Assembly (NCBI GenBank): GCA_023664955.1
Contig: JAMPEV010000003.1
Span: 1 to 57,978 of the forward strand
Reading direction: 5' to 3'
DNA length: 57,978 nucleotides
Source: Duncaniella sp.
GTDB taxonomy: Bacteria; Bacteroidota; Bacteroidia; Bacteroidales; Muribaculaceae
Below are positions 35,436 through 45,402 of the stretch, in pieces. Below the pieces are notes generated by a model. That model saw only the letters and a program-made list of their open reading frames with translations, ran no database searches and was not told the origin of the DNA. The stretch's first letter is position 1. Each line of letters begins with the position of its first letter. The position numbers and the translations under genes are program-made.

Positions 35436-35963
35436 ATGAGAATCACATTTATTCGTCACACATCGGTTGATGTACCACCCGGCACATGTTACGGGCAGAC
35501 AGATGTGCCATTGAAACCGACATTTCGAGAAGAAGCATCGGCAGTAAAAGGTCAACTAAAGGGTAAAGAATTCGATGCAGTATTCACAAGTCCTCTTTCA
35601 CGATGCACACGTCTTGCTGATGCTTGTGGATATACGAATGCCATTCGTGACTACCGTCTTAAGGAGCTGAATTTCGGAGAATGGGAAATGAAAACCTACG
35701 ACGAAATAGATGACCCGCGACTCCAGGAATGGTTTGAGGACTATTTCAACGTTGCTCCCACAGGTGGTGAGTCATTTAAAGATCAGCGTGACAGGCTTCA
35801 AGAGTTTATTAAAGAAGTAAAGGGTAGTGGATATGATTCGGTTGCAGTATTTGCCCATGGCGGTATTTTACTGCAAGCCATGCTCATGGCCGGAGTTATC
35901 ACCCCTGAAGAGACATTCAAACGGCAACCACCCTATGGCGGAGTTATCGAATTAGAATTCTGA
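35436..35963 (+). CDS. cobC: Alpha-ribazole phosphatase (histidine phosphatase family)
   Basis: 175 aa from the ATG at 35436. The active site FIRHTSVDVPPGTCYGQTDVPL contains the phospho-accepting RH; FTSPLSRCTRLAD and AVFAHGGIL carry the other conserved Arg/His. It dephosphorylates alpha-ribazole 5'-phosphate or adenosylcobalamin phosphate. Its last 20 nt overlap the converging cbiB gene. Confidence 0.92.
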   Translation: MRITFIRHTSVDVPPGTCYGQTDVPLKPTFREEASAVKGQLKGKEFDAVFTSPLSRCTRLADACGYTNAIRDYRLKELNFGEWEMKTYDEIDDPRLQEWFEDYFNVAPTGGESFKDQRDRLQEFIKEVKGSGYDSVAVFAHGGILLQAMLMAGVITPEETFKRQPPYGGVIELEF

Positions 35964-36873
35964 CGACGATAACCAATGCTATCATCATAAACTCGGACAA
36001 TCGATTGATTCTAACGGAAGTGAACATATCCTCAGTATTGACAGCTCGTTCATTAGAGCCGATGTGTGGTTTATACACGGTTTCTCCAAAATAATCATGA
36101 CTACCACCAAACCGACAATTCAGAATCCCGGCCAGTGCTGCTTCGGGATAGCCCGAATTGGGGCTTGCATGGCTTCGACCATATTTTTTAACGAAGGAGA
36201 AAAGATTGAGTTTCCCGGATGCTATTACCATAAGCCATGACGTCAGTCGTGCGGGAATGAAATTAGCCGCATCGTCGATTTTCGCTGCGAAGCAACCGAA
36301 GTCGCGATACCGTTTATTCTTATATCCAATCATCGAATCGAGGGTATTTACCATCTTGTAAGCCAACATCCCGGGCACGCCAAGTAACATATACCAAAAT
36401 AATGGAGCAATTACACCATCGCTCAGATTCTCTGCAAGTGTTTCAAGCGCAGCTATACGTATTTGCTGTGGATTGAGATTGGCAGTATCTCTTCCCACTA
36501 TTCTTCCCACCTGCTTTCGTCCCTCTTCAATGGAACAATCGACAGCGAGAAACACCATTTTTACTTCTTTAATTAAGGTGGTTCCGGCAAGGCAATAATA
36601 TATCAATAAGCTCTCTACCGCCACTTTCACCCATATCAACGGTGTGAGAAAATGAAGTAGTATGGTTGATGCCATAAACGTTGCAAGTATCAGACCGATA
36701 GCAGTTAAAGCACCGTTTCGTTTCCGATGCGGTCCGTTGTTTAAACGATGCTCAAAAAATGATATTAGTTTGCCGAAGCCAACCACGGGGTGTGGTAGTT
36801 TTGTCGGGTCGCCAAATATCAAATCAAGGCACCAACCTATTGCTAAGGGGAATACTGCTATAACGTAATCCAT
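35944..36873 (-). CDS. cbiB: Adenosylcobinamide-phosphate synthase CbiB
   Basis: 309 aa, polytopic membrane protein. FGDPTKLPHPVVGFGKLISFFEHRLN and ALETLAENLSDGVIAPLFWYMLLGVPGMLAYKMVNTLDSMIGYK are the CbiB signatures. It attaches aminopropanol phosphate to adenosylcobyric acid. It starts 16 nt inside the end of cobD and ends in a 20-nt convergent overlap with cobC. Confidence 0.95.
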   Translation of the reverse strand: MDYVIAVFPLAIGWCLDLIFGDPTKLPHPVVGFGKLISFFEHRLNNGPHRKRNGALTAIGLILATFMASTILLHFLTPLIWVKVAVESLLIYYCLAGTTLIKEVKMVFLAVDCSIEEGRKQVGRIVGRDTANLNPQQIRIAALETLAENLSDGVIAPLFWYMLLGVPGMLAYKMVNTLDSMIGYKNKRYRDFGCFAAKIDDAANFIPARLTSWLMVIASGKLNLFSFVKKYGRSHASPNSGYPEAALAGILNCRFGGSHDYFGETVYKPHIGSNERAVNTEDMFTSVRINRLSEFMMIALVIVVRILIR

Positions 36874-37868
36874 TGTTTTACTGCAGATATTAACAAATCA
36901 TTTTCTTCTGGAGTCTGGGCGGCAACTCTGAAATAATCATAACCAAGCGTTCGGAAATTTGAGGCATCACGTATCAAAATGCCATGATTCTCCACAAGAT
37001 ACTTCTTAAGTTCAGGTGCAGAGCCATGGGGAAGTTTGCATAGAATGAAGTTGCAATCAGTATCATAAACCTTTATTCCAATCACCCTGAACGCCTTAGC
37101 TATTCTCAGAGCTTCTTGGTGAAGTGTCTCAGCGTGTATGGGATATTCATCAACATGGTCAAGTAGGTAGTCGGCGCATATTATAGCAGGTGAGCTAACA
37201 CTCCAAGGCATCCTATGGTCGCGTGCGTTTCCAATTATACATTCGTCACCAACCAAATAGCCTAAACGAATACCGGGGACAGAGAAACGCTTCGTGAACG
37301 AACCAAGAAGCGCAACATTTCCTAACCACACAGCTTCAGCGGGGGTAAGAACCGAACAATTAGTATAATCAGCATAGGCCTGGTCGAGGACGAACATAGT
37401 GTCGGGATTATTCTTGATTATTTTTTTTAGCTTCTCACATTCAATCACCTTTCCGGTAGGATTGTTAGGATTACAGATCCATACTGTATCCATACCAGTG
37501 GTATCTTCTTTTAACTCATCCCAGAATATCAATTTATGTTGATATAGTTTGCAGGCATCCTCGTATTCCCGGAACGTAGGACAAACGATTGCCGTATGAC
37601 ATTCTTTAAATGCATGAGCCAAAAGATAAATTGCCTCAGTGACACCGCTCGTTACCATAACATTAATCGGAGAGATATTAAGCCACTTAGCTAATTTTTC
37701 CTCCAAATCGAATGGTTCCGGCTGGGGGTAATTGCCCACCAATCCGCCTTGTTTTACCATCACCTCTATCATCCGGGAATGGTCAACACCCGAAAGTATA
37801 TTCGAGCTGAAATTATGTTTTATCTTGCCTTTGTAAGCATATAAATCATCACCGTGTCCTAAAATCAT
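36858..37868 (-). CDS. cobD: Threonine-phosphate decarboxylase (aminotransferase class I/II fold)
   Basis: 336 aa. It has the compact N-terminus MILGHGDDLYAY with NFSSN, WICNPNNPTGKVIE, VLDQAYADY and the PLP Lys in GSFTKRFSVPGIRLGYL. Its position between cbiB and cobQ supports CobD (making aminopropanol phosphate from threonine phosphate) rather than histidinol-phosphate aminotransferase, which shares the fold. Confidence 0.9.
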   Translation of the reverse strand: MILGHGDDLYAYKGKIKHNFSSNILSGVDHSRMIEVMVKQGGLVGNYPQPEPFDLEEKLAKWLNISPINVMVTSGVTEAIYLLAHAFKECHTAIVCPTFREYEDACKLYQHKLIFWDELKEDTTGMDTVWICNPNNPTGKVIECEKLKKIIKNNPDTMFVLDQAYADYTNCSVLTPAEAVWLGNVALLGSFTKRFSVPGIRLGYLVGDECIIGNARDHRMPWSVSSPAIICADYLLDHVDEYPIHAETLHQEALRIAKAFRVIGIKVYDTDCNFILCKLPHGSAPELKKYLVENHGILIRDASNFRTLGYDYFRVAAQTPEENDLLISAVKQWITL

Positions 37869-37869
37869 A

Positions 37870-39381
37870 TTATCGTCCCATTATTTCATACAACTTATCA
37901 ATATCGACATACTCTCTCATCCTCTCTGCCAATAAATTGTATTGTTCCTCTTTAAAGGATTTATAATCCATATTATCATACACTACCGGAGCTTCCAGTG
38001 AGTGGAGATACGGTGATAAGAGGTAATCCACTATATCCGTATTATCCAATATGCCATGGATATATGTACCCATGCACTTGTCGTTGACAAAACATCCGTC
38101 ATTATCACCGTCAACGAACCGGTTCATTGGCTGATAATTTCCAACCGGAGAGGTAGTCCCAGAATGTATTTCGTATCCTTCATTCACAATCTCGCCTCCA
38201 AGAAAGCTGAAACGCACTTGCCGAGTGGTCTTTCCGTCCTCCATTACGGTGTGCATCGGGAGAAGCCCGAGTCCCGGTAAACTGGAAATTTCACCTTCAA
38301 TGCCGGCTGGATCATCCACCTTGACTCCCATCATTTGATAGCCGCCGCAAATTCCAAACACGGTTTTGCCATCATCTGATGCCCTCAGGATGGCTTGTGC
38401 CATTCCCGATTTTCGGAGCAGATACAGGTCATGGAGAGTAGACTTTGTCCCGGGTATTATCACAATATCAACATCGTTTAAATCCTCCGGATTGTCTGTG
38501 TAAAAAAGGTTAACCCTCTTGTCGTGTTCGAGCTGGTCAAAGTCGGTGTAGTTGGAGATGTGCTTTAGGAGTACCACGGCTATTTTCACCTTCCCCATCT
38601 TATTCTGTTTCGAGGACATCCGCTTATGAGATAATGCTACGGAATCCTCCTCTTCTATGTGGATGTCAGTCATATATGGCACAACACCGAGTACCGGCAC
38701 ACCGCAAATCCCCTCCATCAGTTTCCTCCCGGATTCAAATAGGCGCATATCACCCCGAAACTTATTTATAATTATTCCGGCAATTCGCCGGCGATCATCT
38801 TCGGATTGGAGCATAATTGACCCGTAGGCACTTGCAAACACACCACCGCGGTCAATGTCGGCAACGAGTATGACCTTTGCATTGGCATATCGCGCCATCG
38901 ACATGTTAACTAAGTCAGTATCACGAAGATTCAGTTCGGAAATGCTGCCTGCACCCTCCATTATAATCGGATTATAGCAGCTTGCCAGTCGGTCAAAGGC
39001 TTGGTGTACCTCTCTACGCAGTTCCTCCCTCCCGTCGCGGAGGAAGTAGTCATATGCGTCACGGTTTCCAATTGGTTTGCCATTGAGCACCACCTGCGAT
39101 GTGCGTTCGCCTGATGGTTTCAGAAGCAAGGGATTCATGTCGGTGCAACAATGTATTCCGGCAGCCTCCGCTTGCACTGCTTGCGCACGCCCTATCTCGA
39201 ATCCATCGGGCGTGGCGTAGGAATTAAGAGCCATGTTCTGGGCCTTGAAGGGTGCGGGAGAATAGCCGTCCTGCTTAAAGATACGGCATAATCCGGTGGC
39301 TAAAATGCTTTTACCCACATCACTGCCTGTCCCTGCAAGCATAATCGGGGTGAGTTTTTTACTACCGTGTTGTCTCATCAT
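37870..39381 (-). CDS. cobQ: Cobyric acid synthase (CobQ/CbiP)
   Basis: 503 aa. The ATP-binding N-terminus is MLAGTGSDVGKSILATGLCRIF with FKAQNMALNSY. The C-terminal class I glutamine amidotransferase part has the nucleophile Cys in TVFGICGGYQMMG and a His in GTYIHGILD. It amidates cobyrinic acid a,c-diamide at four positions. The start overlaps the end of btuC by 4 nt. Confidence 0.96.
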   Translation of the reverse strand: MMRQHGSKKLTPIMLAGTGSDVGKSILATGLCRIFKQDGYSPAPFKAQNMALNSYATPDGFEIGRAQAVQAEAAGIHCCTDMNPLLLKPSGERTSQVVLNGKPIGNRDAYDYFLRDGREELRREVHQAFDRLASCYNPIIMEGAGSISELNLRDTDLVNMSMARYANAKVILVADIDRGGVFASAYGSIMLQSEDDRRRIAGIIINKFRGDMRLFESGRKLMEGICGVPVLGVVPYMTDIHIEEEDSVALSHKRMSSKQNKMGKVKIAVVLLKHISNYTDFDQLEHDKRVNLFYTDNPEDLNDVDIVIIPGTKSTLHDLYLLRKSGMAQAILRASDDGKTVFGICGGYQMMGVKVDDPAGIEGEISSLPGLGLLPMHTVMEDGKTTRQVRFSFLGGEIVNEGYEIHSGTTSPVGNYQPMNRFVDGDNDGCFVNDKCMGTYIHGILDNTDIVDYLLSPYLHSLEAPVVYDNMDYKSFKEEQYNLLAERMREYVDIDKLYEIMGR

Positions 39382-40373
39382 TTCGACCTATGTTTTAACA
39401 GAACCCATATCACCACCGGAGCCCCGATTAATGGCGTCACCGCATTAAGCGGAATCACGGAATTGGCAGGAAGTACACAAAGCAGATTACAAGCCAATGC
39501 CACAGCTGCCCCTGTCATCATGGTACCCGGTATCAATATCTGGTGATTATCAGTGCGGTAAATCAATCTGGCAATGTGAGGCACAGACAGACCGATAAAA
39601 GCCACCGGACCGCAAAAGGCTGTGATCCCGGCCGTAAGAATACCAGTGGCAATAAGAAGCATATTTCTGACTCTGTGCAAGTTGACTCCAAGATTCTTGG
39701 CATATCCGTCTCCCAAAAGCAACAGATTCAAAGGCTTCATGAGCAGGATTGCCATTATTAGCCCGATGATGATAACCCCGGAGAAAAACGGTAACTGTTG
39801 CATAGAAACACCGTTGAAGCTGCTCATTCCCCACATTACGTACCCCTGTATACCATCGGCCGTCGATGCGAAATTCAACAGCATTATCACCGACGAGGTC
39901 AAATATCCAATCATGATTCCCGTAATAAGGAGCATCAGCGAGTTTTTTAACACTGTGGAAAGGAACAACAGTAGTCCCATTATGAGGATGCTCCCTACAA
40001 ACGCACCTACCATCACAGCAGCGTAACCGCCTATTGTGTAAGTCCCTGCAGTAATTGTCCCTCCAAGGAAAAGCATTACAATAGCCACGCCAAGGCTTGC
40101 CCCGGAGTTGATCCCTAACACTGATGGTCCGGCCAAAGGATTGCGGAACGATGTCTGAAGCATCAAGCCTGACACCGCCAAGCCAGCCCCGGCGAGGAGT
40201 GCTGTGATTGCCATTGGAAGGCGACTACTTTTAACTATAAATTCGGCCGCACCATAGCCTGTGCCGCCAGTCAAAATGTCAAATACATGACCGGCAGGTA
40301 TTTCCACTGAACCAAAGAACAGGTTTAGTAGAAAAAGCAAAAGTATCAAGATGGCGACACATACAAATTTCAT
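39378..40373 (-). CDS. btuC: FecCD/BtuC family ABC transporter permease
   Basis: 331 aa with about ten membrane segments. SGLMLQTSFRNPLAGPSVLGINSGASLG and GPVAFIGLSVPHIARLIYR are the FecCD permease signatures. The substrate is taken as cobamide or cobinamide because it is locked between cobQ and a BtuF-like protein in a riboswitch-controlled operon. The partner ATPase is not encoded here. Confidence 0.9.
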   Translation of the reverse strand: MKFVCVAILILLLFLLNLFFGSVEIPAGHVFDILTGGTGYGAAEFIVKSSRLPMAITALLAGAGLAVSGLMLQTSFRNPLAGPSVLGINSGASLGVAIVMLFLGGTITAGTYTIGGYAAVMVGAFVGSILIMGLLLFLSTVLKNSLMLLITGIMIGYLTSSVIMLLNFASTADGIQGYVMWGMSSFNGVSMQQLPFFSGVIIIGLIMAILLMKPLNLLLLGDGYAKNLGVNLHRVRNMLLIATGILTAGITAFCGPVAFIGLSVPHIARLIYRTDNHQILIPGTMMTGAAVALACNLLCVLPANSVIPLNAVTPLIGAPVVIWVLLKHRSK

Positions 40374-41506
40374 TGCATTTCAGTGTAATATTGCTTCGTC
40401 GGTTCCACGCTTGAAAGCTCCGGGTGGAATATTGAAATCATATCTTTAAGAAGCCATTGTGGATGAAACGGCACCTCTTCGTAAAAGAATACATTAGACG
40501 TGTTGCACCCGTAGACCCTCTTATCTTTAAACGCTTTGAATTGCGGATATATTGCATTGTCAGCGGCAAGTTCACGCAACGTTTTGTCAGAATTTTGCGA
40601 ATATCGTATCAGCCAGATATCAGCATCCTCTGCTTTTAAAAGCACTTGTTCACCGGCCAAGCCGACACTTCCGCTCCCCTCGAAATTGTCAAACGGATTT
40701 ATTCCGCCCGCATCTTTTATAAAAACCCCCATTGTAGAATTAGCGGCCGGAATATGCCATGATTGGCCATACAAGCGGTCAATCAGTACTTTAGGCTTAT
40801 TTTCGACATCCTTAACAAGGGATTTGAGCTGATTATACTCCCGCTTTGTCAATTCAAACATAGAATCAGCTTCTTTTTCCTTTCCAAAAAGTATTCCGTA
40901 GAATTTCATCCATTCAGCCCTCCCTAATGGAGATGTCTCCATATAGTCGGCACACTCGATAATAGGAATTCCCAATTTCCCCACCTTGCCATAACTACCT
41001 GAATTTTCAAACGGAGAAAGCATAATTCCATCAGGGTTAAGGCTTATAATCTTTTCAATGTTAGGCGATGTGCTGACACCGCAATCCACCACAGTCCCAT
41101 TAGAAATCCTGTCGGCAAGGTCCTGTTGATGAATATACCTTGCGCCACACACGCCTGAAATAGCATCAATGGCGCCCAATTCCGATACTAAGCTATTGTG
41201 GACTGAGGAATAAATCAGAGCTGATTCCATGGGGATGCGAACCACGGTTCCGCCGGGAAGATTTGCCGGCAGGTCAATGCTGTCAGGGACAAGCAGGTAA
41301 GTATGAAGTGTGGTTGTGGTGTCCCATGGATTCCTCACCGTTGCTTTCATATAATCATCGTATTTCACCATGGTGATATTAGTGGCATACTCCATACGGA
41401 TAGTGTCGCCACCGTCTTTTGAAACAAGAGCATTGCCGCCCTTGCAAGAAACAAGGAGCGGCAACACCATCGGCAGAAATAGACTGAATAAAGGTTTGAT
41501 TGTCAT
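40370..41506 (-). CDS. btuF: BtuF-like corrinoid-binding lipoprotein of an ABC importer
   Basis: 378 aa. Lipobox LPLLVSC near residue 21. Type III periplasmic binding protein features are SLNPDGIMLSPFENSG, LGIPIIECADYMETSPLGRAEWMKF and KPKVLIDRLYGQSWHIPAANS. It would deliver the corrinoid to the permease, with which it overlaps by 4 nt. By sequence alone a siderophore or heme ligand is possible; context argues for B12. Confidence 0.85.
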   Translation of the reverse strand: MTIKPLFSLFLPMVLPLLVSCKGGNALVSKDGGDTIRMEYATNITMVKYDDYMKATVRNPWDTTTTLHTYLLVPDSIDLPANLPGGTVVRIPMESALIYSSVHNSLVSELGAIDAISGVCGARYIHQQDLADRISNGTVVDCGVSTSPNIEKIISLNPDGIMLSPFENSGSYGKVGKLGIPIIECADYMETSPLGRAEWMKFYGILFGKEKEADSMFELTKREYNQLKSLVKDVENKPKVLIDRLYGQSWHIPAANSTMGVFIKDAGGINPFDNFEGSGSVGLAGEQVLLKAEDADIWLIRYSQNSDKTLRELAADNAIYPQFKAFKDKRVYGCNTSNVFFYEEVPFHPQWLLKDMISIFHPELSSVEPTKQYYTEMQ

Positions 41507-41584
41507 CTATATTTAATATCTACACTTAATTGTCTGTTTTAATGCGATCTAAGTGAACTAAAAATTGTCCAAGGCTTATTCTTA

Positions 41585-42730
41585 TTAGTCTACATCAAAG
41601 AACACTGCGGCACGGGGATTCTGACCACCACAGTCGAACTTCTCTACGAAAGTCCCATCTTTTGTGAAACGGTACATATCACCGTTGCTGTCGCCATAGT
41701 GGGTAACACCGATATAAATATCACCGGTTTCATCATCTACGACCATCATATATACGCTTGCGGTAGTAAGTTCAGCTGGAGCATTCTTGAGGAATGAACT
41801 GTTGTTCATTGTTCCGGTCTTGATGTTATAAGACGCAAAAGTATTGGTGGTTATGTAAGGTTTTGAAGAATAGTCTGTACGAGAGTCGACGAGATAAAGC
41901 ATATCATTTCCTGCTGCCATGTTTGTAGCATATCCAAGTTTTGAAACAGTGTTGTTCTTCTTCGGGTCAATCATCTGGAGCACATAGCTTTCTGCAGAAT
42001 AATCCCATGAAATTAAGAATACCTTATCGTCCTCTTCTACAAGCTGATTAGGATTCTTGGTTACAACGAGGGTTTCGGAAAGTGTGAAATTCCGAAGGTT
42101 GATTACGAAAACGTCTGTCTTGTAGTTGTATACATTCTTATCCTTCACGGGGTCATATACTTTTTCGTATGAGTTGGCTACATAAAGATTTTTATCTTCG
42201 ATTACCACGCCTTCGAGGTTATGACCGCCAGTCTGGAGCTTAGCTACAACCTGGAGTGTCTTAGCATTGATTTTGGCGACGATACCACCATAGAATGAAG
42301 CATAGATAAAGCCATCCTCTGCGTCTATATATCTGATACCCGCGCTAAGATCCGGGTCGTTAACAAATGACACTCGACCTTCCTCAACGCAAGATGCATT
42401 GAGCTTTACGAGGTAATTTGATTTATATACCGCTACGTAGATGCTTCCATTGTACTCAATCATATCCTGACCTACATCACCAAGGCGCATTCCGTTCTGC
42501 TGATAGAAGATATCACCAATAGTTGTGGCGTTGTTACGCGGAGCAAAGAATGCGATACCGGCATTATTCTGGTTGATTGATCCTTCGTTGAGGATAAACA
42601 TGCGGTCGGAGGGGAGTTCTACCTTCGAGCCATTGTCATTCCATTTCGGTTCGTCATCGTTGCTACATGAAGCAGCTGCGAATCCAAGTGCCAGCACGAG
42701 GCACCAGCTTAGAAATTCATTTACTTTCAT
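41585..42730 (-). CDS. BtuG-like surface beta-propeller lipoprotein (DUF5074/YncE-like)
   Basis: 381 aa. Lipobox GFAAASC followed by an SNDDEP acidic stretch, which resembles Bacteroidota surface lipoprotein export signals. Seven propeller-like repeats follow (for example FILNEGSINQNNAGIAFF, GGHNLEGVVIEDKNLYVANS, MAAGNDMLYLVDSR). The family includes BtuG of Bacteroides, which binds B12 with very high affinity and caps BtuB. Its position directly after btuB in the riboswitch operon makes BtuG the best assignment. Confidence 0.82.
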   Translation of the reverse strand: MKVNEFLSWCLVLALGFAAASCSNDDEPKWNDNGSKVELPSDRMFILNEGSINQNNAGIAFFAPRNNATTIGDIFYQQNGMRLGDVGQDMIEYNGSIYVAVYKSNYLVKLNASCVEEGRVSFVNDPDLSAGIRYIDAEDGFIYASFYGGIVAKINAKTLQVVAKLQTGGHNLEGVVIEDKNLYVANSYEKVYDPVKDKNVYNYKTDVFVINLRNFTLSETLVVTKNPNQLVEEDDKVFLISWDYSAESYVLQMIDPKKNNTVSKLGYATNMAAGNDMLYLVDSRTDYSSKPYITTNTFASYNIKTGTMNNSSFLKNAPAELTTASVYMMVVDDETGDIYIGVTHYGDSNGDMYRFTKDGTFVEKFDCGGQNPRAAVFFDVD

Positions 42731-42796
42731 TTCCTTTTTTTAAAATATATGTTCTTAAGATATATGTTCTATTGTATATGTAATTTTCTTTATCAA

Positions 42797-44815
42797 TTAG
42801 AATTTCACACTTGCCACCAGTCGCCACGAACGTCCCGGCATCGGGTAGAATTTTATCACGTCATATTGCTTGTTGGCAAGGTTGATTATCTCACCTCTCA
42901 GGTTCACCTTACACCCTTTCAATCCGAATTCATGCCCAAGGGTAAGCGTCTGTTCCACATATCCGCCTATCTCATTTTCCGGGATATTCTGCGACATGTA
43001 GTATCTTTTTCCGACTCCCACAAGTGAATACCCCAGCGTAATCCATGGCGATTTCATTATCACGGAGGCGTTTCCGGTATGTTCTGGGGTATAAGGCAAT
43101 TGTGCCTTGTAGTTCTTAGAATCTTTATTGGTAAGGTCGCGTGCTTGTTGCCATGTATAGGACGCGGAGAGTGATAGGTTTAACCTGTAAGGCAGGGAAA
43201 AAGCGGTAGCGACAGTCACATCCATGCCTTTAACATGAACTTTTCCATAATTGGCCATCTTCCATGCGTAGGTGGTGGGAAATGCCACAATCTTGTCGGT
43301 CACATCGTTATAATATCCGTCAAGTGTGATTGAAAAGTAATCCATGGCGGGGAAGAAAGAGCTGCTCCATGTCACACCAAGGTCGTACTCACTTGCTTTC
43401 TCCGGGCGGAGAGAACGGTTACCCAAGCGGTCGTAGTATAAATCGTTGAACGATGGAGTGCGGAAGGTGCTTTTATACATGGCTCGGAGGAAAAGCATCT
43501 CCTCTTTCCAGGGCTGGACACTGACTGACAGACTCGGAAGAAGCCGGTGAAGATCCTTTGGAGCTTTTCCTTGCTTAACATCCTCAGTGACGTATGTTCC
43601 GCTCAATGTGCCGTTAGCGGTGAGAATTCCATATTTCCACCGTGCGCTCAGCGCGGTGAGTGAGGTATAGCGGGTAGGGAACGGGCACTCTGCTAATGTG
43701 CTTTTAAGCTTGTTTATAACGCCATCCTGGGCAAGTGCAATGGACAGCGATTTCAATGGGGTGTAGACAGCAGAGACCGTAAGATAATACTCCTTTTGGG
43801 TATGAAGGTCTTGGTACATTCCACCGGTAAATTCGTTGCCATACTCGCGGTCACGATTCCATGCGTAGTTATATTTCCCTATTGCCTGGAAATTCCACTT
43901 AGGGTTGAATTCTTTATGGTATCTCACCTGCACGAAGCCGTTTTTATCCCAAAGAGTCTCTGTGGATAATGGGTTATAGAGTGTGACCGCGCCGGGCAAT
44001 CCGCGCTTAGAGTAAAAGTAATACCCTTTCACCTGTATCTCACCTCCGTCGGCCATGTCGTAATATACGTTTGCCTCGCCGTGCCATGAGTCAATTGCGG
44101 AATTGCTGCGCCGCTCTTTAGTGACGTATTTTCCATTGACAAGCGTGTAGGGGTAATTACCATCGGCGCGCATGAAATTGCCATCGAGCGATGTGCGTAT
44201 GCGGCTACCTATTTTCTGCCACCATCTCATCATTGGGTTGACGTAGCCGAAGGAGCCGCCTTTCATTTGCACTTCTAAGGCTGAACTACGGTTTCCCTCA
44301 AAATTCGGCGTGTTTGTGCGGATGTTTAGTACAGCGGCTGAAGCATAAAGTTTTGCAGGCTGTAGGAGGTCATCGGCTTGGCCGATGGCAAGTGATAGCA
44401 TCGAGATATTATCCAAGGAGAATCTACCTATGTCTATCTGTCCGGCCTGGCAATTGCTGATAGGGGCTCCATCGTAGCTCACTCCGGTGTGAGATGCGCC
44501 CATATTGCGCACAGATACGGTTTTCAATCCTCCAATGCCGCCGTAGTCTTTCACATTTGTTCCGGCAAATCGCCGCACAGCGTCTGCCATGTTTTGGATT
44601 CCTAATTCGGAAATGCTCTGTGCGCTGATGGTTTGAACAGGCATTGCTGCCGATACTCTGATTGGCGATCTCTTGGCTGTGACTGTGACTTCCTCAATTT
44701 TTTGCTCAGTGCCGGTACTGATTGTATCGGTACGCACCGATTGACACATCGCCCGAAGGGGTAGCAATGCGGATACAAGTAAAAGCAATATTAATGGATG
44801 TTTTACTTTTCCCAT
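42797..44815 (-). CDS. btuB: TonB-dependent outer-membrane corrinoid receptor BtuB
   Basis: 672 aa. Signal peptide to about residue 24, then a TonB-box-like EEVTVTAKRSPIRVSAAMPV and a plug domain (GIQNMADAVRRFAGTNVKDYGG, NMGASHTGVSYDGAPI). The rest is a 22-strand barrel ending in an aromatic residue (SVKF). The upstream cobalamin riboswitch fixes the substrate class. First gene of the seven-gene minus-strand B12 operon. Confidence 0.93.
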   Translation of the reverse strand: MGKVKHPLILLLLVSALLPLRAMCQSVRTDTISTGTEQKIEEVTVTAKRSPIRVSAAMPVQTISAQSISELGIQNMADAVRRFAGTNVKDYGGIGGLKTVSVRNMGASHTGVSYDGAPISNCQAGQIDIGRFSLDNISMLSLAIGQADDLLQPAKLYASAAVLNIRTNTPNFEGNRSSALEVQMKGGSFGYVNPMMRWWQKIGSRIRTSLDGNFMRADGNYPYTLVNGKYVTKERRSNSAIDSWHGEANVYYDMADGGEIQVKGYYFYSKRGLPGAVTLYNPLSTETLWDKNGFVQVRYHKEFNPKWNFQAIGKYNYAWNRDREYGNEFTGGMYQDLHTQKEYYLTVSAVYTPLKSLSIALAQDGVINKLKSTLAECPFPTRYTSLTALSARWKYGILTANGTLSGTYVTEDVKQGKAPKDLHRLLPSLSVSVQPWKEEMLFLRAMYKSTFRTPSFNDLYYDRLGNRSLRPEKASEYDLGVTWSSSFFPAMDYFSITLDGYYNDVTDKIVAFPTTYAWKMANYGKVHVKGMDVTVATAFSLPYRLNLSLSASYTWQQARDLTNKDSKNYKAQLPYTPEHTGNASVIMKSPWITLGYSLVGVGKRYYMSQNIPENEIGGYVEQTLTLGHEFGLKGCKVNLRGEIINLANKQYDVIKFYPMPGRSWRLVASVKF

Positions 44816-45045
44816 CAGTGATTGAGTCCATCAAATTAAACCGGGCATTACCGGCGACGCCGCAACTCACCACTCCAGCTCTTCTCCTATCTTAACGATA
44901 GGTGGAACTCGGAATCTGATGGAATTGTTTTGTCGCTTTATTCCCCGAAAACTTCAAAACGTGTAAAGACTGGCAGTTACGCAGATGAATAGATGCCCGG
45001 TTAAATGAACGACCATTCATTCTTGTATTGTCAATCTGCGATTTT

Positions 45046-45200
45046 GGCAGGTCTTCTGACTTTTCCCATCACCGGTCGCCTTCCCGATTAGTTATCAGTG
45101 GCTTTATTGACCGGTGACTCAAAGGAATCACAGCAGCGGGTCTGTCCGGGATTCTCACCCGGTTCCCTTTTCATCGTTCATCCGTGAACCACATTTATTT
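45046..45200 (-). promoter_or_regulatory. Cobalamin (AdoCbl) riboswitch
   Basis: Read on the minus strand it contains GGGAACCGGGTGAGAATCCC, GACCCGCTGCTGT, the B12-box core GCCACTG (45102-45096), GGGAAGGCG and the closing GTCAGAAGACCTGCC (45060-45046), in the order of the Rfam cobalamin family. A 230-nt expression platform follows before btuB. It should repress the btuB operon when B12 is ample. Confidence 0.95.
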
Positions 45201-45233
45201 TTTACGTTCACCAAGCGACACCAAAATCGTTTA

Positions 45234-45265
45234 CAAAATTATATATTTTTTCTCGTATTAACAAA
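45234..45265 (-). promoter_or_regulatory. Promoter of the btuB riboswitch operon
   Basis: On the minus strand TTTG (45265-45262), 20-nt spacer, TAATTTTG (45241-45234): exact fit to the Bacteroidota consensus. Transcription would begin near 45227, just ahead of the riboswitch. Confidence 0.75.
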
Positions 45266-45402
45266 ATTAAGACTGATTTTTGATTTTAAAGGGCATGAAA
45301 TCGTAGCTAAGACTTCTAAGATTACTATCTTTGCGGTGAATTATCTTACAGAATAAATGTTATCAAGCCATTTTTTGAAGATTGCCAATACATTTACGGA
45401 TT

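Noticed and set aside
39378-41506. Assigning btuF/btuC as a siderophore importer
   Set aside because: The families overlap, but position in a cobalamin-riboswitch operon with btuB and cobQ makes corrinoid import the better reading.
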